Origin: Aurantiacibacter poecillastricola | Lineage (GTDB): Bacteria; Pseudomonadota; Alphaproteobacteria; Sphingomonadales; Sphingomonadaceae | DNA: 64,000 nt | Direction of reading: 5' to 3' | Assembly: GCF_030730945.1 (NCBI RefSeq) | Contig: NZ_JAVAMS010000003.1 | Coordinates: 1-64,000 of the forward strand | Shown: positions 25,443 to 35,062 of the stretch, in pieces | Layout: each line of letters begins with the position of its first letter | Position numbering within the stretch: the first letter of the stretch is position 1 | The notes under the pieces: model-generated | The model's database searches: none | What the model saw: the letters and a program-made list of their open reading frames with translations, nothing else | Told to the model about the DNA's origin: nothing | Position numbers and translations under genes: made by a program

Positions 25443-27872
25443 ATGAAAAAGCGAAGTGCGGGCCGCAGGCTCAAATCCGGGCTACTTGCCACGGCCATCC
25501 TGGCGGCGACCCTGCCAGCCATCGCGCATGCGCAGGACGAAAGCCCGCTCTTCGCTGCCGAGGCAGATATGGAGGCGGGGCAGGTGCACTTCACGATTCC
25601 TCGGCCTGAAGCGGAGGGTGACGAGAGTTGCTATATCTATGCCTCCTCACTGCGCAGCGGCCTTGGTTCTCCCAACATCAGGCTCGATCGCGGCATGCTG
25701 GGGGATGAGCAGCTGCTGTGCTTCCGCCCCATCGGAGGCAAGGTGGCCGCCATCTTCGAGAACCCGCGCTTCCAGGCCACGGGCGACGCGCTGACCGCGA
25801 CAGGAGCCAGCGAGAGCTTTCCCTTCTCCGTCGCCGCCATGCTGCCCATCGTGAGCGACCATGGCGCGCGCGGCGTGACCGTGGACGTGACGCCGTTGCT
25901 GGTAAGGGATGCGCTCGACGTCTCGGGTGCGCTGAACAGCGCCGGGGAGGACTATCGCCACTCGGCCGAACTCTCCGGTGTGGACACCGCTTCGCTCAAG
26001 GCCTTTCCGCGAAATGTCGAAGTGGACGTGGTCCAGACCTTTACCGCGAGCAAGGCCGGCGACGAGATCGCAGACCTGTCGACCGAGCCACGGGCCCTCA
26101 GTTTCATCGTCCACCACAGTTTCGTCGCGCTTCCCGAACCCGGTTTCGTGACCCGCCGCTTCGATCCGCGCGCGCCTGTCTCCGGCCCGGTGATCTACGA
26201 CTTTGGCGCGCCCTTGGGACAGCCCGTGGCGGTGCCGCTGGCGGCGCGTTTCCGGCTGGAGAAGACCGACCCTGCGGCGGAACGTTCCACCGTGGTGGAG
26301 CCGATCGTGTTCTACATCGATCCTGCCGCGCCCGAGCCGGTGCGCACGGCCCTGATGGAAGGGGTGAACTACTGGGCTCCCGCTTTCGAGCGGGCCGGAT
26401 TCATCAACGCCTTCCGTGCCGAGATCCTGCCGGAAGGCGCCGATCCGCTGGATGTGCGTTACAACATGGTCAACTGGGCCAACCGGCTGACGCGCGGCTG
26501 GTCCTATGGCGGCGGCATCCGCGACCCGCGCACGGGAGAGATCATCAAGGGCAATGTCGTGCTGGGCGCGCTTCGCGTGCGGCAGGACATTATCATCTTC
26601 GAAGGTCTCGTGGGTACGGCGAACAACAATAGCGGCGGTCCGAACGACCCGGTTCGCGCGGCGCTGGACCGGATACGCCAGCTGGCGGCGCATGAAGTGG
26701 GGCACGCCATCGGCTTCATGCACAATTTCGCCGGCAGCACGCAGGACCGGACCACGGTGATGGATTATCCCGGGCCTCGCCTCCGGCTGGTCGATGGGGA
26801 GATAGACCTGTCGCAGGCCTATGCCCCCGGCGGCGGTGCCTGGGACGATTTCTCGGTCGACTGGCTCTATGCCGATCCCGCCCCCGGCATGGACATCGAA
26901 GCCCATGCCGATGCCAAGGCGCTGGCGATCGAGGAGGCCGGAGTCGCCTTCGTCACCGATATCGACGGACGCGATCCTGCCAATCCCAGCCCTGTCGCCA
27001 GCATGTGGGACGATGGGCCGGACCCTGTCGCAGCATTGGAACACATGCTTGCCGTGCGCGAAGTGGCGCTCGCCAATTTCGGCGAGGAAGCTCTCCTTCC
27101 GAGAGAGCCGCTGGCGAACCTGCGGCGGATGTTCGTGCCGATCTGGCTGCTCCATCGCTACGATGTGGAGGCAACCGGCAAAGTGATCGGCGGGCTCGAC
27201 TACGAGTACAAGGTGGCGGGCGACAACCATCCGCTTCCGGCACCTTTCCCGGCGGCAACACAGCGCGCCGCCATTGCTGCCATGCTGGAAACCCTGGCGG
27301 AGGAGCGCCTGACCGTTCCCGATCGCCTCGTGCCGACCCTATCGGTCCCCATCACCAGGCTGGGTGACCCGCAATTCGACCGGGAAGTGTTCCAGAACGC
27401 GGGCGCCGCTGCTTTCGATCCGCTGGTGGCGGCCGATGTTGCCGCGCAGATCACGCTGGACAGCCTGCTCGCGCCCGAGCGCCTGACCCGCCTGAACGAA
27501 CAGCACCGCCGCGATCCCGCCCTGCCGGGCGCTGACGAGCTTGTCGACGGCCTGATCACGGAGGTTATCGCAGGGCGCGACGGCGAAGTCGGACGCCGCG
27601 TCGCCTGGCGCGCGATCATGACCATGGCGCGCACGAGGGAAGCGGCAGACACCTCCCCAGCCATTGCGGCGCTGATCGACAGCCGCTTGCGCAGTCTTGC
27701 CGACAGCCTTGCGCAAGGCGGGGAGGGCGCCGATGGCGACTGGGCGACCTATGTCAGCGGCATCCTCGAAGATCGTGAAAGACTGGCAGCGCTGATCGAA
27801 AGCGAGCGCGAGCCGCCTGAAATTCCGCCGGGAATGCCGATCGGCGGGTTTGGCGGCTGGTTCGATGACTAG
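25443..27872 (+). CDS. Exported zinc-dependent metalloprotease (DUF5117-type)
   Basis: An 809-residue protein starting at the ATG at 25443 after GGGGAA. It has a signal peptide (about 1-30, AIAHAQD). A beta-rich DUF5118/DUF5117-like N-terminal half runs to about residue 290, followed by a metzincin-like catalytic domain with HEVGHAIGFMHNF starting at His417 (H-E-x-x-H-x-x-G-x-x-H) and a Met-turn-like TTVMDYP. The C-terminal part (about 600-800) is helical. It acts in the periplasm or outside the cell. The stop overlaps gcvT by eight bases, an unusual link between a secreted protease and glycine cleavage that suggests use of protein as a nutrient. Confidence 0.88.
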   Translation: MKKRSAGRRLKSGLLATAILAATLPAIAHAQDESPLFAAEADMEAGQVHFTIPRPEAEGDESCYIYASSLRSGLGSPNIRLDRGMLGDEQLLCFRPIGGKVAAIFENPRFQATGDALTATGASESFPFSVAAMLPIVSDHGARGVTVDVTPLLVRDALDVSGALNSAGEDYRHSAELSGVDTASLKAFPRNVEVDVVQTFTASKAGDEIADLSTEPRALSFIVHHSFVALPEPGFVTRRFDPRAPVSGPVIYDFGAPLGQPVAVPLAARFRLEKTDPAAERSTVVEPIVFYIDPAAPEPVRTALMEGVNYWAPAFERAGFINAFRAEILPEGADPLDVRYNMVNWANRLTRGWSYGGGIRDPRTGEIIKGNVVLGALRVRQDIIIFEGLVGTANNNSGGPNDPVRAALDRIRQLAAHEVGHAIGFMHNFAGSTQDRTTVMDYPGPRLRLVDGEIDLSQAYAPGGGAWDDFSVDWLYADPAPGMDIEAHADAKALAIEEAGVAFVTDIDGRDPANPSPVASMWDDGPDPVAALEHMLAVREVALANFGEEALLPREPLANLRRMFVPIWLLHRYDVEATGKVIGGLDYEYKVAGDNHPLPAPFPAATQRAAIAAMLETLAEERLTVPDRLVPTLSVPITRLGDPQFDREVFQNAGAAAFDPLVAADVAAQITLDSLLAPERLTRLNEQHRRDPALPGADELVDGLITEVIAGRDGEVGRRVAWRAIMTMARTREAADTSPAIAALIDSRLRSLADSLAQGGEGADGDWATYVSGILEDRERLAALIESEREPPEIPPGMPIGGFGGWFDD

Positions 27873-29025
27873 GTCGACAGTCGCTGCCACCGAGCTGCAA
27901 CCGACACCGGCGGTGCCTCGGCCCCTGCCGCTGGATGGCTGGCACCGGGCAAGGGGCGCTCGCATGGTCCCTTTCGCTGGCTACTCCATGCCCATGCAAT
28001 ACGAAGGGATCATCGCCGAACATCTCTGGACCCGCACCCATGCCGGACTCTTCGACGTAAGCCACATGGGCCAGCTGACCGTGGATGGAAGCGAGGCCAC
28101 CGGAGCTCTGGAAGCGCTGATGCCCGCCGATCTTGCAGCCCTGAAATCCGGGCGCGTGCGCTATTCGCTGCTCCTCGCCGAAAATGGCGGGATCCTCGAC
28201 GACCTGATGGTCACCAACATCGGCAAGGACGGCGAAGGCCCTTTCCGGCTCGTCGTGAACGGAGCGACGAAGCACGACGACATCGCCCACCTACGGGCAA
28301 ACCTGCCCGATGCCGTGGGGATGGCCTGCCATTTCGATCACGCCCTGCTGGCTCTGCAGGGCCCCGAGGCGGCCGCCGTTCTGGACGAACTCCTTCCGGG
28401 CATAGCTGATGACACGGCCTTCATGCAGGCCGTCTCGCGCGACTGGAATGGCACGGCACTGCTCATTTGCCGTGCGGGCTATACCGGTGAGGACGGTTTC
28501 GAGATCTCGCTGCCCGAAGAAAGCGCGGCGGAATTCGCAGATTCCCTGATGGCCGATGATCGCGTGAAGCCGGTGGGCCTTGGCGCGCGCGATTCACTGC
28601 GGCTGGAGGCGGGCCTGCCGCTCTACGGCCATGATATTGACACCTCCACCGATCCGGTGAGCGCCGGTCTTGCTTTCGCCATCTCCCGCCGCCGGCGCGA
28701 CGAGGGCGGCTTTCCCGGATCCGATAATATTGCCCGAATGCTTGCCGAAAGTCCGCCGCGAAGCAGGGTCGGGCTGCTTCTCGACGGGCGCGTTCCGGCG
28801 CGCGAAGGGGCCGGCGTCTCGGCTGGCGGTGAAGTGGTGGGCCAGGTGACGAGCGGTGGCTTCGCGCCGTCCGTCGAGAGCCCGATCGCAATGGCATACG
28901 TCAGGGATGACGTGGCGAAATCCGGAACCGAGGTCACGGTGAACGTCCGCGGGCGCGAATTGCCTGCGCGGGTCGTCGACATGCCCTTCGTTCCGCACAA
29001 CTACCGGCGACAGGGAGGCAAATAA
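27865..29025 (+). CDS. gcvT: Glycine cleavage system T protein (aminomethyltransferase)
   Basis: A 386-residue tetrahydrofolate-dependent aminomethyltransferase that takes the aminomethyl group from lipoyl-GcvH and releases ammonia. Diagnostic segments: [54 protein letters not shown], and a C-terminal [22 protein letters not shown]. The N-terminus is a little longer than usual (about 17 extra residues). The ATG at 27865 lies inside the end of the metalloprotease gene, so translation is coupled. First of the four gcv genes. Confidence 0.95.
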   Translation: MTRSTVAATELQPTPAVPRPLPLDGWHRARGARMVPFAGYSMPMQYEGIIAEHLWTRTHAGLFDVSHMGQLTVDGSEATGALEALMPADLAALKSGRVRYSLLLAENGGILDDLMVTNIGKDGEGPFRLVVNGATKHDDIAHLRANLPDAVGMACHFDHALLALQGPEAAAVLDELLPGIADDTAFMQAVSRDWNGTALLICRAGYTGEDGFEISLPEESAAEFADSLMADDRVKPVGLGARDSLRLEAGLPLYGHDIDTSTDPVSAGLAFAISRRRRDEGGFPGSDNIARMLAESPPRSRVGLLLDGRVPAREGAGVSAGGEVVGQVTSGGFAPSVESPIAMAYVRDDVAKSGTEVTVNVRGRELPARVVDMPFVPHNYRRQGGK

Positions 29026-29399
29026 TGCCGCGATATTTCACCAGCGAACACGAATGGATCGAGGTCGAGGGAAGCTCTGCGACCATCGGCATTACGGATC
29101 ACGCGCAGGAACAGCTCGGCGACATCGTATTTGTCGAGGTGCCCGGACCGGGGACGACGCTGGCCAAGGGTGCCGAAGCTGCCGTGGTGGAATCGGTCAA
29201 GGCCGCCTCGGACGTCTACAGCCCCGTCAGCGGTACCGTGAGCGAGGGCAATGCCGCGCTCGCCGACGAGCCTTCGCTGGTGAACTCCGCAGCGGAGGGC
29301 GAGGGCTGGTTCTTCAAAATCGAGCTCAGCGATCCCGGGGAGCTTTCCGACCTCATGGACGAAGCGGCCTACAAAGATTTCCTCGTCGAACTCGGCTGA
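29025..29399 (+). CDS. gcvH: Glycine cleavage system H protein
   Basis: A 124-residue lipoyl carrier. The lipoylated Lys59 is in [18 protein letters not shown], the classic E-S-V-K-A-x-S/A-D motif; the opening [10 protein letters not shown] and [16 protein letters not shown] are also canonical. The start shares the last base of the gcvT stop (TAATG). Confidence 0.97.
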   Translation: MPRYFTSEHEWIEVEGSSATIGITDHAQEQLGDIVFVEVPGPGTTLAKGAEAAVVESVKAASDVYSPVSGTVSEGNAALADEPSLVNSAAEGEGWFFKIELSDPGELSDLMDEAAYKDFLVELG

Positions 29400-29424
29400 C
29401 CATCTCGCACAGGAATCACGATCC

Positions 29425-30783
29425 ATGCGCTACCTTCCGCTGAACGAAAGCGACCGCTCCGAAATGCTGGCCGCCATCGGCGCTGCCTCGATTGAAGAGC
29501 TGTTTGCTGACGTGCATCCCAGCGTCTTGCTCGACAAGCCCATAGAAGGCTTGCCGCTGCATGCCTCCGAAATGGCCGTGGAGCGCCACATGGAGGCGCT
29601 TGCCAGTCGCAACATGGCGGCCGGGCAGGGCCCGTTCTTCCTCGGCGCAGGGGCTTACCGACACCATGTGCCGGCGCTCGTCGACCACCTCATCCAGCGC
29701 GGCGAGTTCCTCACCGCCTACACGCCCTACCAGCCCGAAATCGCGCAGGGCACCTTGCAGATGCTGTTCGAATTCCAGTCGCAGGTAGCGCGCCTGTACG
29801 GATGCGAGATCGCCAACGCCTCGATGTACGATGGCTCGACCGCGACCTGGGAAGCGGTGACAATGGCACGGCGCATCACGAAGCGCGACAAGGCCTTGCT
29901 GGCAGACGGACTGCACCCGCATTACGCCGCCAATATCCGCACCATGGCCCGCTTCACCCGCGACCGGATCGTCCATTCCGCGCCCTCGCTGGACCCCGAC
30001 TGTGGCCTCGATGCCCTCGCGGCCTCTATCGACGAGGAAACGAGCTGTATCGTGGTGCAATATCCCGATGTGCTGGGTCGTCTGCCGGACCTCGCCGTTG
30101 TCGCAGAGGCGGCGCATGCGAAGGGCGCACTGCTGGTGGCGGTTGTCACCGAACCGGTGACGCTGGGCGCCCTGGCTACTCCCGGCGAACTCGGGGCTGA
30201 TATCGTGGTGGGCGAGGGGCAGTCGCTGGGCGTGGGGCTGCAGTTCGGTGGACCCTACCTTGGCCTCTTCGCCTGCCGCGAGAAGCACGTCCGGCACATG
30301 CCCGGCCGCCTGTGCGGCCAGACGACGGATGTCGAAGGGAAGCCCGGCTACGTCCTCACCCTGTCCACGCGCGAACAGCATATCCGCCGCGAGAAGGCGA
30401 CCAGCAATATCTGCACCAACTCCGGGCTCTGCGCGCTGGCCTTCTCCATCCACATGACCTTGCTGGGCGACAAGGGCCTCACGGCGCTGGCGGCGGAGAA
30501 CCACCGCCTCGCGATCATGGCTGCCGACAGGCTGGCAGCGCTCGATGGCGTGCGCCTGGTCAACGATACCTTCTTCAACGAATTCTGCATCGAATTGCCC
30601 GTGGATGCGCGGCCCGTGGTGCGCGAACTGGCCGAGGAAGGCGTGCTCGCCGGAGTTGCGCTCAGCCGTCTTTTCCCCGGCGCCCCGCAGCTCGCCTCGG
30701 GCCTGCTGGTAGCCGTCACCGAAACCACCACGCCGGAAGACATCGAAATGCTCGCGCGCGGCCTTGAGGAGAAACTGGCATGA
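29425..30783 (+). CDS. gcvPA: Glycine dehydrogenase (decarboxylating) subunit 1
   Basis: A 452-residue N-terminal half of the split P protein, with FFLGAGAYRHHVPA, AYTPYQPEIAQGTLQ, and GLQFGGPYLGLFACREKHVRHMPGR (read in pieces) as signatures. It forms the heterotetramer with GcvPB that decarboxylates glycine. Twenty-five bases separate it from gcvH, and its stop overlaps gcvPB (ATGA). The split two-subunit P protein is the usual form in sphingomonads. Confidence 0.96.
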   Translation: MRYLPLNESDRSEMLAAIGAASIEELFADVHPSVLLDKPIEGLPLHASEMAVERHMEALASRNMAAGQGPFFLGAGAYRHHVPALVDHLIQRGEFLTAYTPYQPEIAQGTLQMLFEFQSQVARLYGCEIANASMYDGSTATWEAVTMARRITKRDKALLADGLHPHYAANIRTMARFTRDRIVHSAPSLDPDCGLDALAASIDEETSCIVVQYPDVLGRLPDLAVVAEAAHAKGALLVAVVTEPVTLGALATPGELGADIVVGEGQSLGVGLQFGGPYLGLFACREKHVRHMPGRLCGQTTDVEGKPGYVLTLSTREQHIRREKATSNICTNSGLCALAFSIHMTLLGDKGLTALAAENHRLAIMAADRLAALDGVRLVNDTFFNEFCIELPVDARPVVRELAEEGVLAGVALSRLFPGAPQLASGLLVAVTETTTPEDIEMLARGLEEKLA

Positions 30784-32360
30784 ACGCGAACAGCTCCGGA
30801 TGGAGACCGGCCATGCCCGCCGATGAGGAAACGGTCTATCCGGCAGGGTCGACGCATACCGGCAATCGCGCACTCATGGTCGAGGAACCGCTGATCTTCG
30901 AGATCAGCAATTCCCTCAACTGCGGGGTCGACCTGCCAGAGCCCGAACCGGGCCGACCATCGCGGCTGGGCAATCTGGCGCGCGACAGGCAACTGGGCCT
31001 GCCCGGACTCTCGCAGCCCGAGGCGGTCAGGCACTACACGCGGCTGAGCCGCCAGAATTATGCAATCGACTGTGGCATTTTCCCCCTCGGAAGCTGCACG
31101 ATGAAGCACAATCCGCGCCTCAACGAGCAAGTTGCACGCCTCAAGGGCTTCGCAGACGTCCATCCGCTGCAGCCGGAAGGAAGCGTGCAGGGCGCCCTTG
31201 CCGTGATCGACGAGCTGGCGCACTGGCTGGTGACGCTCACCGGTATGCATTCGGTGGCGATGAGCCCCAAGGCAGGTGCGCATGGCGAGCTTTGCGGTAT
31301 CCTGTGTATCCGCGCGGCACTGGAAGCGCGCGGCGAAATGCGCGAGGTGGTTCTCGTCCCCGAGAGCGCGCACGGCACCAACCCCGCCACCGCGGCCTTT
31401 GCCGGCTATCGCGTCGAGACGATCCCCGCCACCGCCGATGGCAGGATAGACCTCGGTGCGCTGCGCCAGCGCCTCGGCACCGATGTCGCGGCGCTGATGA
31501 TCACCAACCCAAACACGTGCGGGTTGTTCGAGCGGGACATGGTCGCGATTTCGGAGGCCGTTCACGCGGTTGGCGGCTATGTCTATTGCGACGGCGCGAA
31601 CTTCAACGCCATCGTGGGACGGGTGCGACCGGGTGATCTTGGCGTGGATGCCATGCACATCAACTTGCACAAGACCTTCTCCACCCCGCATGGCGGCGGC
31701 GGGCCGGGATCGGGGCCGGTCGTCCTCTCGGAAGCCCTGGCGCCCTTCGCGCCCCTGCCCATCGTGCGACGTACAGCCGAGGGCACGCTGACCCTGATCG
31801 AGGAAGAAACCGCCGAAGCCGATGCGCCCGAAAGCTTCGGCCGGATGACGGCCTTTCATGGCCAGATGGGCATGTTCACCCGCGCGCTCTCCTACATGCT
31901 CAGCCACGGGGCGGACGGTTTGCGGCAGGTATCGGGTGATGCCGTGCTCAACGCGAATTACGTCCTGCGCTCACTGGAGGACGTGCTGGACGCGCCCTAT
32001 GCCCATGCGGGGCCTTGCATGCATGAAGCCCTGTTCAGCGATGCGAAGGTGGCCGAGGGGATCTCGACGCTCGACATCGCGAAGGGGCTGATCGACGAGG
32101 GCTTTCATCCCATGACCATGTATTTTCCGCTGGTCGTCCACGGTGCCATGCTGGTCGAGCCGACGGAGACGGAAAGCAAGGCTACGCTCGACCAGTTCAT
32201 AGCCGCCATGCGCAGCGTGGCCGGGCGCGCGAATGACGGGGACACGTCGCTGTTGCAGGCCCCGCTACATGCGCCCCGTCGCAGGCTCGACGAGACCGGA
32301 GCAGCGCGAAAGCCTGTCCTCGTCTGGTCGGAAGTAAGCCAATTCGAGCGAGTAGAGTAG
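30780..32360 (+). CDS. gcvPB: Glycine dehydrogenase (decarboxylating) subunit 2
   Basis: A 526-residue PLP enzyme. The PLP Lys is Lys298 in HINLHKTFSTPHGGGGPGSG. Other signatures are YPLGSCTMKHNPR-like FPLGSCTMKHNPR, HGTNPATAAFAG, ITNPNTCGLFE and YCDGANFNAIVG. It pairs with GcvPA and completes a full T-H-P glycine cleavage operon; lipoamide dehydrogenase (L protein) is not in the window. Confidence 0.97.
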   Translation: MNANSSGWRPAMPADEETVYPAGSTHTGNRALMVEEPLIFEISNSLNCGVDLPEPEPGRPSRLGNLARDRQLGLPGLSQPEAVRHYTRLSRQNYAIDCGIFPLGSCTMKHNPRLNEQVARLKGFADVHPLQPEGSVQGALAVIDELAHWLVTLTGMHSVAMSPKAGAHGELCGILCIRAALEARGEMREVVLVPESAHGTNPATAAFAGYRVETIPATADGRIDLGALRQRLGTDVAALMITNPNTCGLFERDMVAISEAVHAVGGYVYCDGANFNAIVGRVRPGDLGVDAMHINLHKTFSTPHGGGGPGSGPVVLSEALAPFAPLPIVRRTAEGTLTLIEEETAEADAPESFGRMTAFHGQMGMFTRALSYMLSHGADGLRQVSGDAVLNANYVLRSLEDVLDAPYAHAGPCMHEALFSDAKVAEGISTLDIAKGLIDEGFHPMTMYFPLVVHGAMLVEPTETESKATLDQFIAAMRSVAGRANDGDTSLLQAPLHAPRRRLDETGAARKPVLVWSEVSQFERVE

Positions 32361-32452
32361 GAACGCGGTTAGAGGAGAATCCCTACTCAAGGCACTCACG
32401 AAGCGAAACGCTGGCGATGGACCTGATTTTGCTGTACGCGACAGGCACTTGA

Positions 32453-32926
32453 TTGTCATGGCTTGCGGGGGCGCCAAACTTTTGGCACCTCCATCAGATG
32501 TTGACCTTGTTGATCTCCTTCATCCTGGTCGCTTCTACTATAGCCATACATTACGAAAGCCTGCGTTTCACTTCGAAGCGGCTCACCCACCTGAAGATCG
32601 CGCCGCGCTCGCGCATTGTTGTCATCCTGACTGCGGCGCTGGCTTCGCACCTCGTCCACGCACTCCTGTATGCACTGGCATTCCTGCTGCTGGAACCCAT
32701 CGGCGGTTTCGGGACAATCGGTGGTGAACGCGGGCACGATCTGGAAGATGCCTTCTATTTCTCGATAACCAGTTACACGACCCTTGGTATCGGAGACCTT
32801 TATCCCACCGGTGCGCTGCGTATCATAAGCGGGATCGAAGCATTGAGCGGCCTCGTCATGGTGGGTTGGACTGCATCCATGACGTATATTTACATGGAAA
32901 AATTCTGGAATATCAAGAACCGGTAG
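32453..32926 (+). CDS. Small potassium-channel-like membrane protein
   Basis: A 157-residue (or 142 from the ATG at 32498) inner-membrane protein. It has hydrophobic segments at about 17-33, 54-80 and 122-150, and a pore loop just before the last one containing SYTTLGIGDLYP. TTLGIGD (109-115) is a close variant of the K+ selectivity filter T-x-G-Y/F-G-D. It is an Ion_trans_2-type two-TM channel with an additional N-terminal helix, without a cytoplasmic regulatory domain. The TTG at 32453 is the upstream limit; no strong ribosome site decides between the two starts. It precedes the TIR/SLOG cassette by 116 bases in the same direction. Confidence 0.78.
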   Translation: MSWLAGAPNFWHLHQMLTLLISFILVASTIAIHYESLRFTSKRLTHLKIAPRSRIVVILTAALASHLVHALLYALAFLLLEPIGGFGTIGGERGHDLEDAFYFSITSYTTLGIGDLYPTGALRIISGIEALSGLVMVGWTASMTYIYMEKFWNIKNR

Positions 32927-32988
32927 AAAAACCAAAGATATACTTGGCATAATCGATAGGTATCGGGATTAATAGTCTCGGCTTTGAT

Positions 32989-33017
32989 TTGACTTATTTG
33001 CGCGAATAGGAACTAAT
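32989..33017 (+). promoter_or_regulatory. Possible promoter of the TIR/SLOG cassette
   Basis: TTGACT (32989-32994), 17 bases, then ACTAAT (33012-33017) resembles a sigma-70-type -35/-10 pair at 4-5 of 6 bases each. It lies in a distinctly AT-rich 116-base gap, 26 bases before the GTG start of the TIR gene, and is followed by the strong AGGAGG ribosome site at 33030-33035. Visual match only. Confidence 0.35.
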
Positions 33018-33042
33018 GTAAGCCCTTCGAGGAGGAATCGAA

Positions 33043-35049
33043 GTGGCCGATTGGCGTTATGTAGCTTTCTTGAGCTATAGCCATCGCGACAAGCGGTGGG
33101 CCGACTGGCTGCATCGTGCGCTCGAAACCTATCGCCCGCCCAGGCATCTCCTTGGCCGCCTTTCGGAAACCGCATCGTCGCAAGGGCGTCTGCGGCCGAT
33201 ATTCCGGGATCGCGACGAGCTGGCTGCATCGGCGGATCTGGGGGAGCGGATCGAGAGAGCCCTGTCCGAGGCGGCCGCCCTGATAGTCCTATGTTCGCCC
33301 GCCGCGGCCCGATCGCGCTGGACCAACCAGGAAATCGCGACTTTCAAACGGATTCACCCGGACCGGCCCATCCTGGCCGCCATCATCGCTGGCGAGCCCT
33401 ATGCCAGTAACATGGAGGGCAGGGGGAACGAGGAGTGCTTCCCCGAAGCACTGCGGTTCGAGCTCGACTCCGACGGCACGCTCAGCGATCGCCGCGCCGA
33501 ACCCATAGCCGCCGACTTTCGCGAGCAGGGTGACGGCAGGCGTCTTGGCAAGCTCAAGCTGATCGCGGGACTGCTGAATGTCGGCCTCGACGATCTGGTC
33601 CAGCGCGACAACGCCCGGAGAACGCGCCGGCTGGCACTGGTTGCGGCGGCATCGGCCATCGGAATGGTCGGAACCAGCGCGCTGGCGCTGTACGCATTCG
33701 ACCAGCGCAACGAAGCCCGCGAACAGCGCGCGGAGGCTGACGGCCTCATCGAATACATGCTCACGGACTTGCGATCCGAGCTCGAACCGGTCGGCAGGCT
33801 CGATGTGCTTGACGGTGTGGGCCACCGGGCCATGCAGTACTACGCCAAGCAGAGCCTTGCGGACCTGACGGATACTGAATTAGGCCGAAGGGCGCGCGCC
33901 ACCCAGCTTGTGGCGGAGGTTCAGAATTTGCGCGGCGATAACGAGGCCGCATTCCCCGCCTTCCAGCAAAGCGCGCGTACCACGGCAGCGATCCTGGAAC
34001 GACGACCGAACGATCCAGAAGCGCTGTTCAACCATTCGCAAAGCGAGTTCTGGGTAGGATATCTCGCGTGGCAAACGGGGCGTATGGACGCCGCGCAGCG
34101 CCACTTCTCGAATTATCGCGATCTTGCCGAAAAACTGGTCGCCATGGAACCTGCGAATGACGAGTTCCGAGCGGAGCTCGGTCATGCGAACACCAACCTT
34201 GGCGTGCTTTCCCTCGAACGGGGCGAGAACCCGGAAGCGACCGAATTCTTTCGTCAGGCCGAATTGGTCTGGCGACGGCTGGGCGGCGACGCTCCAGACG
34301 GACCGCCCGAGCTCGCGCACAGCCTGGCGCAGGCGATTGCCTGGCAATCGGACGCTCGCCGGAAGGAAGGAGAACTGGCCGCGGCCCTCGATCTGAGAGA
34401 AGCGGAGAGGCGGATTTACGAGCGATTGCTGGCGCGGAGCGACGACAGCGGCGCGCGTGAGAGCTTGCTAGTGAACTCTCTGAGCCTTGCACGCATGGAG
34501 TTCGACCTCGGCAACATTGCGAGGGGGCGCGAAGCCGCGCGCGAGGCGTATCGACTCGGGGACGATTTGCGCCGACGCGATCCGACCAACGCCTTGTGGA
34601 AGGCATTTTCCGCTCGGGCCGGGATCGTGATGGCGGAAGGACACCTTCTCGCAAACAATCCGGCCGATGCGGCAACGGCCAATTCCGCGGCCTTGCAGAC
34701 TTGCAGGGAACTGGTGCGAGGCGATCCCGGTGTGAGGGAATGGAGGGACGATTGCCTCGCCATGGCACTCGCGCAGCAGGCCCTGATCGATCTATCTCGC
34801 GGCGATCGTGCGCAAGCTCAGTTGTTTGCCGAGCAGTTCCGGAGGGACTTCACACCGCTTGCCGAGAGCGCGAACAGCAGCGTGCTGGTTGCGGCGGGTC
34901 TCGTCAGCATGGTCGACGGCAGGGCGCCGCTCGATTGGCACGCCATTGGCTCATATCCCGATGCCAGGCTTTCCGCGATGGCGGATCGCGAGGGCGCATC
35001 CTTCAGTAAAACGGGCGCATATCCGATCGCACAACTCTTGAGATTTTAA
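33043..35049 (+). CDS. TIR-domain protein with transmembrane helix and TPR repeats
   Basis: A 668-residue protein starting at GTG behind AGGAGG. The N-terminal TIR domain (about 5-125) begins YVAFLSYSHRDKRWADWLH, has a RPIFRDRDELAASADLG loop and ends in SRWTNQEIATF, so Trp93 and the putative catalytic Glu97 (W-x-x-x-E) of NAD-cleaving TIRs are present. One membrane helix (about 197-217) follows. After it come helical TPR-like repeats (about 270-610), probably on the other side of the membrane. It belongs to the TIR-TM-TPR type seen in many environmental proteobacteria. The next gene starts 14 bases later. NADase or signalling activity and a defence role are inference; the domains are clear. 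Confidence 0.85.
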   Translation: MADWRYVAFLSYSHRDKRWADWLHRALETYRPPRHLLGRLSETASSQGRLRPIFRDRDELAASADLGERIERALSEAAALIVLCSPAAARSRWTNQEIATFKRIHPDRPILAAIIAGEPYASNMEGRGNEECFPEALRFELDSDGTLSDRRAEPIAADFREQGDGRRLGKLKLIAGLLNVGLDDLVQRDNARRTRRLALVAAASAIGMVGTSALALYAFDQRNEAREQRAEADGLIEYMLTDLRSELEPVGRLDVLDGVGHRAMQYYAKQSLADLTDTELGRRARATQLVAEVQNLRGDNEAAFPAFQQSARTTAAILERRPNDPEALFNHSQSEFWVGYLAWQTGRMDAAQRHFSNYRDLAEKLVAMEPANDEFRAELGHANTNLGVLSLERGENPEATEFFRQAELVWRRLGGDAPDGPPELAHSLAQAIAWQSDARRKEGELAAALDLREAERRIYERLLARSDDSGARESLLVNSLSLARMEFDLGNIARGREAAREAYRLGDDLRRRDPTNALWKAFSARAGIVMAEGHLLANNPADAATANSAALQTCRELVRGDPGVREWRDDCLAMALAQQALIDLSRGDRAQAQLFAEQFRRDFTPLAESANSSVLVAAGLVSMVDGRAPLDWHAIGSYPDARLSAMADREGASFSKTGAYPIAQLLRF

Positions 35050-35062
35050 GGGAGTAGAGGAA

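Noticed and set aside
25647..27230. Minus-strand open frame opposite the metalloprotease
   Set aside because: Covers the H-E-x-x-H gene; no ribosome site or recognisable domain.
32361..33042. Possible integration boundary of a defence island (AT-rich gap)
   Set aside because: No integrase, tRNA or direct repeat seen; low GC alone can reflect a promoter region, so only the promoter is reported.
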